From Vulcanimicrobiota bacterium (lineage in GTDB: Bacteria; Vulcanimicrobiota; Vulcanimicrobiia; Eremiobacterales; Eremiobacteraceae), in NCBI GenBank assembly GCA_019232725.1, contig JAFANK010000317.1:1-14283 (forward strand): a DNA stretch of 14,283 nt. Direction: 5' to 3'. Shown here one piece after another: positions 8,759-14,283 of the stretch (its first letter is position 1; the number at the start of each line of letters is the position of its first letter). A model generated the notes under the pieces. It did not search any database and was not told where the DNA came from. It was given only the letters and a program-made list of their open reading frames with translations. The translations under genes and the position numbers were made by a program.

Positions 8759-10009
8759 ATGGACGACCACGCGACGTTCGGTATTCTCGTGGGTGGTGGC
8801 CCGGCTCCCGGCATCAACGGCGTCATCGCGTCGGCGACGATCGAGGCGGTGAACGCGGGCTGCCGTGTCATCGGCATCTTCGACGGTTTCAAATGGCTCG
8901 CGCAAGGCAAAGCGCAATACGCGCAAGAGTTGCGGATCGAAGATGTGAGCCGTATCCATTGGCTCGGCGGTTCCATCCTGCGCACGTCGCGGACGAATCC
9001 GGCCAAAGATGCGCTGAGTCTCAGTAACGCGGTGCGCGCGCTGCGCGAGCTCGGCATCACGCATTTGCTCTGCATCGGCGGCGACGACACGACCTTCGGC
9101 GCCGCCAAAGTCGCCGGTGCGGCGGCTGGAGCGGTGCACGTCGCCACCGTCCCGAAGACGATCGATAACGACTTGCCGCTGCCCGACAACATGCCGACGT
9201 TCGGGTTTGAGACCGCTCGCGCCGTCGGTTCGGGCATCGTCGAAAGCCTGATGGAAGACGCACGCACGACCCAGCGTTGGTATTTCGCGGTGACGATGGG
9301 GCGCAAGTCGGGCGCACTCGCGCTTGGCATCACCAAGGCCTCGGGGGCCACGCTTGCGATCATTCCTGAGGAGTTCAAGCATACGCCGGTGCCGCTGTCG
9401 CTCGTGCGCGATACGCTCGTGGGCAGCATCATCAAGCGCCGGGTTAGTGGTCACGACCACGGTGTGGCAGTGATCGCCGAGGGCGTGGCGGAGTGCCTCA
9501 ATGCGACGGAGCTGACGACGCTCAACGACGTCGCACGCGATGCGTATGGCAACGTGCGGCTGTCCGACATCGACCTGGGTGCGACGCTGCAATCAGCAAC
9601 CGCTGCCGCGCTCGACGAGCTCAAGATCGATACGACGCTTGTGACCAAGGACATCGGCTACGAGCTGCGCTGCGCGAAGCCGCTCGCGTTCGACGTCGAA
9701 TACACGCGCACGCTTGGCTATGGCGCAGTTCGCTATCTGCTCGGCGGTGGTTCGGGGGCGATGGTGGCGCTGCGCGGCGGTAAAGTGGCGCCGGTGACGC
9801 TGCACGAGATGATGGATCCGGCGAGTGGCCGCATCCGGGTGCGCCACGTCGACACCAGCACGGAAGCCTACGAGGTCGGCCGCAAGTATATGATCAGACT
9901 CGAACCGGGCGACCTCGAACCGCCGAAACTGTCAAGCCTTGCGGCGGCTGCTCATCTGGACGCGCGCGAGTTCCAAAAGCGATTTGAGCCGGTCGTGCAT
10001 AACGCCTAA
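8759..10009 (+). CDS. 6-phosphofructokinase, PPi-dependent signature
   Basis: The 416-residue product phosphorylates fructose 6-phosphate to the 1,6-bisphosphate in glycolysis. GILVGGGPAPGING at 8-21 is the phosphate-binding start. GGDDT at 107-111 and VPKTIDND at 131-138 follow; MGRKSG is at 180-185, IPEE at 202-205, and GYELRCAKPLAFD at 300-312. ATP-dependent enzymes have GGDGS and PGTIDND; Asp after GGD and Lys in PKTID mark the pyrophosphate-dependent type in the family literature. The substrate is inferred from these two positions. AAGGAG at 8724-8729 is too far from the ATG (29 bases), and only a weak GAG lies near. It follows the STAS gene by 37 bp and may share its transcript. Its last 78 bases overlap the convergent RsbW-like gene. 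Confidence 0.92.
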   Translation: MDDHATFGILVGGGPAPGINGVIASATIEAVNAGCRVIGIFDGFKWLAQGKAQYAQELRIEDVSRIHWLGGSILRTSRTNPAKDALSLSNAVRALRELGITHLLCIGGDDTTFGAAKVAGAAAGAVHVATVPKTIDNDLPLPDNMPTFGFETARAVGSGIVESLMEDARTTQRWYFAVTMGRKSGALALGITKASGATLAIIPEEFKHTPVPLSLVRDTLVGSIIKRRVSGHDHGVAVIAEGVAECLNATELTTLNDVARDAYGNVRLSDIDLGATLQSATAAALDELKIDTTLVTKDIGYELRCAKPLAFDVEYTRTLGYGAVRYLLGGGSGAMVALRGGKVAPVTLHEMMDPASGRIRVRHVDTSTEAYEVGRKYMIRLEPGDLEPPKLSSLAAAAHLDAREFQKRFEPVVHNA

Positions 10010-10465
10010 GCGGCCATCGTAGACGTGGGCGGCGTGCGCGCCAGTGCCATTGAGCGCCGGCCGCACCTGGGTGACCACTTTCAGCATGCGCACGCACGTG
10101 CCGCAGGCGCCCATCGTGAAGCAGACGTCGTCCATGAGCGAGCGCATGATGAAGATGCCGAGGCCGCGCATGCCCAAGCGCTCGGGATCGAGGCATTCGC
10201 CCTTGCCGGTGGGGTCAAAACCACAACCCTCGTCCGCGACTTCGACCGCGAACTCACCGTTCTCATAACAGCACGTGACCATGAAAAAACCGTCGAGCAC
10301 ATGCCCGTGCTCGGCGGCGTTATTGCAAGCCTCGCCAGCGGCTAACGCGATGTCGCCCACGTCGGTGGCGTGCAGGCCACAGATGCGGGCGAAGGATGCG
10401 ACCTCCCGCCGCGCTTTGGAAACGGACGCGAGTTTGCTCGGGTATCTGCGCTTCAGCGTTCTCAT
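9932..10465 (-). CDS. RsbW-like anti-sigma factor ATPase
   Basis: The 177 residues hold a GHKL ATPase domain of the RsbW/SpoIIAB class. The N-box is ALAAGEACNNAAEHGH (40-55), the first nucleotide-loop motif VADEGCGFDP (76-85), and then GMRGLGIFIMRSLMDDV (98-114). Such proteins bind a sigma factor or phosphorylate a STAS antagonist. The ATPase fold should end near residue 130. The following 45 or so residues are not part of the family and are encoded antisense to the 3' end of the phosphofructokinase gene, so this tail may have grown by stop-codon loss. The start is ATG 10463-10465 with no clear ribosome binding site. It lies 59 bases after hutI in the same direction and may be read through from it. 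It is a possible partner of the STAS protein about 1.2 kb away on the other strand. Confidence 0.88.
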   Translation of the reverse strand: MRTLKRRYPSKLASVSKARREVASFARICGLHATDVGDIALAAGEACNNAAEHGHVLDGFFMVTCCYENGEFAVEVADEGCGFDPTGKGECLDPERLGMRGLGIFIMRSLMDDVCFTMGACGTCVRMLKVVTQVRPALNGTGAHAAHVYDGRLGVMHDRLKSLLELARVQMSSRRKA

Positions 10466-10524
10466 TCGAGGATCATGGGCTCTTCAGAGAATGTCCCCGT
10501 CTGCGCGAAGCCAAAACCTCATTG

Positions 10525-11790
10525 TCAGGCTGTCTTTGCTCCAACGGTCGCTCTCGCGACCAGGTTCGTGCCGAACGAGTAGCCGAGCTCGCGAAAATCC
10601 CCGGACTGCAATACGACGACGTCGGCCCGTTTCCCGGCTGTCAAGCTCCCGATTTCTCCCCCGAGGCCCAGGGAATACGCCGCGTTGATGGTCATGGCCG
10701 CGATCACTTCGTGGACGCCGAGGCGCATATGACGGCGGGCCAGATAGGCGATCGTCTGCAGGGAGAAGCACGGACAGGTACCGGGGTTGTAGTCCGTCGC
10801 AAGCGCGATCGGCACGCCTGCATCCATCAGCTCACGCGCAGGCGCGTAGCGCGTAAGACCGAGATATTCGACCGTGCCGGGGCACAGCACCGCGACACAA
10901 CCGCCGCCGGCGAGGGCCGCGATGTCCGCATCATCGATGAAGTTGCAATGGTCAGCGGATGCTGCGCGTAGCCGGCCTGCGACGAGTGCTCCGCCACTGC
11001 GGCTCAACTCATCGGCATGGATGCGCACGCGCAAGCCCGCGCGCGCGCAGGCACGCAAAAAGCGCTCGGATTGTTCTGGCGTGAAAAAGCCACGCTCGCA
11101 AAACGCATCGCCAAACCAGGCGATGCTCTGCGCGGCCACGTCCGGCAGCATGCGGTCGCATAACGCGGTCACAAAGGCGTCCGTATCGGAGAATTCCGGC
11201 GGCAGTGCATGGGCGCCGCAAAACGTCGGCGCAAGACGCGGCATCTCCGCACGCTTGCCAAGCTCCGCGATGACCGCCAGCAGTGCGAGCTCGCCGGGTC
11301 CGGTGAGCGCGTAGCCGCTTTTGACTTCGGCGGTCGTCGTGCCGTGCTGCAGCATGAGCGTCAGGTGGCGCTCGCCGATCTCGAGCAGCGCCGTCTGCGA
11401 GGCGGCACGTGTCTGCGCTATGGTGTAGCGCATGCCAAGCGCAGGCGTGCGTCCCGCAGCCAAATCCTCAAAGTCAGCGACGCGGTTCCCCGCGAACAGC
11501 GCGTGCGTGTGTGCATCGACGAAGCCGGGCATGACGACCTGGCCGTCGACATCGTGTTCTTCAAATGCACCATAACGGGATCGCGCATGGTCGACCGCGG
11601 CGCGGCAATCGGCATGGGTCCCCACCGCCGTGATGACGCCGTGCTCGACGAGCAGCGTACCGCCCGCAACAACGCCGAGATCGTCCGGCGCGATCCGCGC
11701 TTGCGCACCCGCGACGCTCGCGAGCGGCGCGAGCGTGACCAAGGTGGCGTTGCGAAGGGCGTAGGAGCGCGCGTGCGGTGGGCTTACCAC
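10525..11790 (-). CDS. hutI: Imidazolonepropionase
   Basis: The 421-residue product is a zinc amidohydrolase that opens the ring of 4-imidazolone-5-propanoate to N-formimino-L-glutamate, the third step of histidine breakdown. It shows the metal pair in DAHTHALFAGNR (His94, His96), TTTAEVKSGY at 151-160, CGAHA at 191-195, IHADEL at 257-262, ADHC near 279-282 and ATDYNPGTCP at 331-340, all in family order and at the usual length. Translation begins at GTG 11788-11790, overlapping the ftcD stop by 7 bases, with AGGTGA just before it, so the two are translationally coupled. The product of HutI is the substrate of the upstream gene's enzyme. Histidase and urocanase, needed for the first two steps, are not in the window. 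Confidence 0.95.
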   Translation of the reverse strand: MVSPPHARSYALRNATLVTLAPLASVAGAQARIAPDDLGVVAGGTLLVEHGVITAVGTHADCRAAVDHARSRYGAFEEHDVDGQVVMPGFVDAHTHALFAGNRVADFEDLAAGRTPALGMRYTIAQTRAASQTALLEIGERHLTLMLQHGTTTAEVKSGYALTGPGELALLAVIAELGKRAEMPRLAPTFCGAHALPPEFSDTDAFVTALCDRMLPDVAAQSIAWFGDAFCERGFFTPEQSERFLRACARAGLRVRIHADELSRSGGALVAGRLRAASADHCNFIDDADIAALAGGGCVAVLCPGTVEYLGLTRYAPARELMDAGVPIALATDYNPGTCPCFSLQTIAYLARRHMRLGVHEVIAAMTINAAYSLGLGGEIGSLTAGKRADVVVLQSGDFRELGYSFGTNLVARATVGAKTA

Positions 11791-12662
11791 GTCACCTGGT
11801 GATGATCCACGCCTTCGACGTGTAAATAGTATGACGCACTTGCCAAGATAGCGGCGATTGGTGCAAGACCGACCAGCTCGCAGCTGCGCACGCCGACACC
11901 GGCCGCCGCAGCCATCGCGCGGATGAGCTCGGTCACGCGGTAGAGCGGGATCGCCTGCACGTTGACGACGTTCATCGAGACCTGAACGGCGTTATCCGGC
12001 AGCGCGAATCCCAGCGCTTTGATGCCGACCAAACCGCCACTGCGCTGCCGCACCGCGAGCGCAATGCGCTCGGCGAGCTTGAGATCTGCGGTGTCGAGAT
12101 TGACGTTGAACGCGATGAGGAAGTCGCGGGCACCGACGGCGGTCGCGCCTGCAGTGGGGTGCACAGACGGTTCGCCTACGTCCGGCCGGCGATCGGGCTC
12201 AGTCGCCGCCGTCAGCAGCCCTTCGAACTGTCCTTTGCGCACGGCCGAGAGATCGCGGCGGTCAGGCCGCGTCGCGGCGTGCTCGTAAAAGTAGGACGGC
12301 ACGCGATAGCGCTCCCACAAGCCCTGCGCACAACGTCGGGCCAGCAACACCGCGTCATCCATGCTCGCGCCGTCGAGCGGGATGAATGGGATGACATCGA
12401 TCGCGCCCATGCGTGGATGCTCGCCTGCGTGGGAACGCAAGTCGATGTTTTCGACAGCGCCGCCGGCGAGGCGCAACGCCGCTTCAACGACACCGTCACC
12501 CGTGCCGACGAATGTGTAGACGGAGCGATTATGCGATGCGTCGCTTTGCGTGTCGACGAGCGTCACATCCGGCGTGTCTGCTGCGGCTTGACCGATGCGT
12601 GCGATGATATCCGCGCGCCTGCCTTCGGAGATGTTCGGCACGCATTCAAACAGCTTCGCCAT
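11784..12662 (-). CDS. ftcD: Glutamate formimidoyltransferase, monofunctional
   Basis: The enzyme moves the formimino group of N-formimino-L-glutamate to tetrahydrofolate, giving glutamate and 5-formimino-THF. From ATG 12662 the product has 292 residues beginning MAKLFECVPNISEG, the canonical family start. An upstream in-frame TTG at 12722 would add 20 unconserved residues and is rejected. SDASHNRSVYTFVG at 40-53 and GEHPRMGAIDVIPFIP at 80-95 are typical; His82 in the latter coincides with the catalytic histidine I recall for the mammalian enzyme. Both transferase subdomains are present, but the cyclodeaminase domain of the bifunctional animal protein is absent, so ammonia release needs another gene. 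It is first in an operon with hutI. No strong Shine-Dalgarno is visible. Confidence 0.94.
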   Translation of the reverse strand: MAKLFECVPNISEGRRADIIARIGQAAADTPDVTLVDTQSDASHNRSVYTFVGTGDGVVEAALRLAGGAVENIDLRSHAGEHPRMGAIDVIPFIPLDGASMDDAVLLARRCAQGLWERYRVPSYFYEHAATRPDRRDLSAVRKGQFEGLLTAATEPDRRPDVGEPSVHPTAGATAVGARDFLIAFNVNLDTADLKLAERIALAVRQRSGGLVGIKALGFALPDNAVQVSMNVVNVQAIPLYRVTELIRAMAAAAGVGVRSCELVGLAPIAAILASASYYLHVEGVDHHQVTW

Positions 12663-12727
12663 GTCGCTTGGGCCGTTTGGCGGCGAGCAGGCTGCCTCCC
12701 TTGCAAAGGGTAACTCTGTCAACGCTC
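12663..12727. promoter_or_regulatory. Divergent ftcD/mccB intergenic region
   Basis: These 65 bases must hold the start signals of both genes. On the minus strand TTGACA lies at 12722-12717, but no fair -10 follows at 16-18 bp. A short inverted repeat, CCCTT-GCA-AAGGG, spans 12698-12710. No regulator site can be named. Confidence 0.3.
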
Positions 12728-14283
12728 ATGGCTATCATCGAGACGCGGGTCGACACGTCATCTGCAGAATACGCCGCCAATCGCGACTACTTTGTGGGAT
12801 TGCTCGACGAATTGCGCGAGCGCAGCGCACAGGTGGCAGGCGGCGGCGGGGCTGACGCCATGAAGCTCCACGTCTCGCGCGGTAAGATGCCGGTGCGCGA
12901 GCGGATCGCGCGGCTGGTCGACCCTGCGACACCGTTCCTCGAGCTGTCCGCGCTTGCGGCGTGGGAGATGTACAAAGGCGAAGCGCCGAGCGCCGGCATC
13001 GTCACCGGCATCGGCGTCGTGTGCGGTCGCGAATGCGTCATCATCGCCAATGACGCGACCGTCAAGGGCGGCACCTACTTCCCGCTCACCGTGAAGAAAC
13101 ATCTGCGCGCGCAAGAGGTCGCGGAACAAAATCGGTTGCCGTGCATCTACTTGGTGGACTCGGGCGGGGCGTTCTTGCCGCTGCAGGCCGATGTCTTTCC
13201 CGATCGCGATCATTTCGGGCGGATCTTCTACAATCAGGCGCGCATGTCGAGCAAAGGGATCACCCAGATCGCGGCGGTCATGGGGTCGTGCACGGCGGGC
13301 GGTGCCTACGTGCCCGCCATGAGCGATGAGACCGTCATCGTTAAAGGGGAAGGCACGATATTCTTAGGCGGGCCGCCACTCGTGAAAGCGGCGACGGGTG
13401 AAGTGGTGAGTGCAGAAGAGCTCGGCGGTGCCGACGTCCACTCTCGCATCTCCGGCGTGACCGACCATTACGCGGCATCCGACGAGCACGCGCTCGGCAT
13501 CGTACGCGAAATCGTGAAGCATCTCAACTATGCCAAGACCACGCCGTGGCCCGTACAGCCGCCGCGACCGCCGCGCTACGATCCGCAAGAGCTCTACGGC
13601 ATCGTGCAGCGCGACTGGCGCAAACCCTACGACGTCCGCGAGGTGATCGCGCGCATCACCGATGGCAGCGAGTTCCACGAGTTCAAAGCCCTCTATGGCC
13701 AGACGCTCGTCTGCGGTTTCGCCCACATCGAAGGGCAGCCCGCGGGGATCATCGCCAATCAAGGCATTTTGTTCTCGCAGAGCGCGCTCAAAGCGACGCA
13801 CTTCATCGAGCTGTGCTGCGAACGAGGTGTGCCGCTCGTCTTCCTCCAGAACATCACGGGCTTCATGGTCGGAAAACAATACGAAGAGGGCGGTATCGCC
13901 AAAGACGGTGCCAAGATGGTCATGGCGGTGGCTAATGCCGAGGTGCCGAAATTCACGGTCATCATCGGTGGCTCGTTCGGCGCTGGCAATTATGGGATGT
14001 GCGGTCGCGCCTATGGGCCGCGTCAGCTGTGGATGTGGCCGAATGCGCGCATCTCGGTGATGGGTGGCCCGCAGGCCGCAAGCGTGCTGCTCACCGTTCG
14101 CCTCGAAGGTCTGGAGCGTCAAGGCAAGACGATGACGCCAGAGGAGCAGCGCGAGTTCATGCAGCCGATCTTGGACAAGTACGAAAGCGAAGGCAACCCG
14201 TACCACAGCACCGCGCGGCTCTGGGACGACGGCATCATCGACCCCGCACAGACGCGTGCCGTGCTCGCGCTTGGGATCTCCGC
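12728..14283 (+). CDS. mccB: Methylcrotonyl-CoA carboxylase beta subunit, cut by right edge
   Basis: My translation from ATG 12728 gives 518 codons without a stop before the window ends; the family is about 535 residues, so nearly all is present. The start MAIIETRVDTSSAEYAANRD matches the family N-terminus. The carboxyltransferase core follows: YLVDSGGAFLPLQADVFPD (141-159), MGSCTAGGAYVPAMSDE (185-201), IFLGGPPLVKAATGE (211-225), NITGFMVG (375-382), GGIAKDGAKM (388-397), GGSFGAGNYGMCGRAYGPR (414-432) and WMWPNARISVMGG (435-447). The NITGFMVG plus WMWPNARISVMGG pattern is that of methylcrotonyl- or geranyl-CoA carboxylase rather than propionyl-CoA carboxylase. It transfers carboxyl from biotin on the alpha subunit to 3-methylcrotonyl-CoA in leucine breakdown. 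AAAGGG at 12705-12710 is far (17 bases) from the ATG. The alpha subunit is expected downstream, outside the window. Confidence 0.94.
   Translation, partial: MAIIETRVDTSSAEYAANRDYFVGLLDELRERSAQVAGGGGADAMKLHVSRGKMPVRERIARLVDPATPFLELSALAAWEMYKGEAPSAGIVTGIGVVCGRECVIIANDATVKGGTYFPLTVKKHLRAQEVAEQNRLPCIYLVDSGGAFLPLQADVFPDRDHFGRIFYNQARMSSKGITQIAAVMGSCTAGGAYVPAMSDETVIVKGEGTIFLGGPPLVKAATGEVVSAEELGGADVHSRISGVTDHYAASDEHALGIVREIVKHLNYAKTTPWPVQPPRPPRYDPQELYGIVQRDWRKPYDVREVIARITDGSEFHEFKALYGQTLVCGFAHIEGQPAGIIANQGILFSQSALKATHFIELCCERGVPLVFLQNITGFMVGKQYEEGGIAKDGAKMVMAVANAEVPKFTVIIGGSFGAGNYGMCGRAYGPRQLWMWPNARISVMGGPQAASVLLTVRLEGLERQGKTMTPEEQREFMQPILDKYESEGNPYHSTARLWDDGIIDPAQTRAVLALGIS

Noticed and set aside
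8666..9592. 308-codon minus frame opposite the phosphofructokinase
   Set aside because: Antisense shadow of a gene with clear catalytic motifs; no domain recognised in the minus product.
12663..12722. Upstream TTG start for ftcD at 12722
   Set aside because: It adds 20 residues not seen in the family, while ATG 12662 gives the canonical MAKLFECVPNISEG start; the TTG is also part of a TTGACA sequence.
13364..14206. 280-codon minus frame opposite mccB
   Set aside because: The forward frame carries the complete carboxyltransferase core; the minus product is low-complexity shadow sequence.

Overview
This is a GC-rich (about 60 %) bacterial chromosomal window with dense genes, long runs of overlapping start and stop codons, and no mobile-element, phage, CRISPR, tRNA or rRNA signature. 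The gene content is ClpC with an intact UVR segment, a SpoIIE-type phosphatase with a fused RsbW-like kinase, a STAS antagonist, a PPi-type phosphofructokinase, FolE2, a formimidoyltransferase-type histidine route and methylcrotonyl-CoA carboxylase. Together these suggest an aerobic, amino-acid-using member of a poorly cultured terrabacterial lineage, for example Candidatus Eremiobacterota (WPS-2). That placement is inferred from gene content only.

Layout. 1-1012 (minus): a folate-pathway protein in which HPPK (FolK) runs in frame into GTP cyclohydrolase IB (FolE2), cut by the left edge. 1013-1525: a 513-bp divergent intergenic region. It holds a near-consensus sigma-70 promoter and, starting exactly one promoter-length downstream, a roughly 180-nt stretch that folds as a closed multi-helix RNA. 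This is the most interesting unexplained object in the window. A perfect 16-bp palindrome lies closer to clpC. 1526-4015: clpC, followed by two strong hairpins. 4133-5888: three tandem, overlapping paralogues of a single-pass membrane protein family (DUF4760-like). 5961-8399: a membrane-anchored PAS-GAF-SpoIIE phosphatase-HATPase regulator, overlapped by 8365-8721, its likely STAS-domain partner. 8759-10009: a phosphofructokinase with the PPi-dependent signature.

On the minus strand, converging on the phosphofructokinase, are ftcD (12662-11784), hutI (11790-10525) and an RsbW-like anti-sigma ATPase (10465-9932), in that transcriptional order. Divergent from ftcD is the beta subunit of methylcrotonyl-CoA carboxylase (12728 to the right edge, nearly complete).

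How the parts fit. The phosphatase/kinase fusion, the STAS protein and the free RsbW-like ATPase have the components of a partner-switching stress or sigma-factor circuit. The three membrane paralogues are tied to it by overlapping reading frames and may be co-expressed with it. HutI and FtcD are the last two steps of histidine breakdown to glutamate, passing the formimino group to tetrahydrofolate. The MCC beta subunit belongs to leucine breakdown. No histidase or urocanase gene and no MCC alpha gene lies inside the window.
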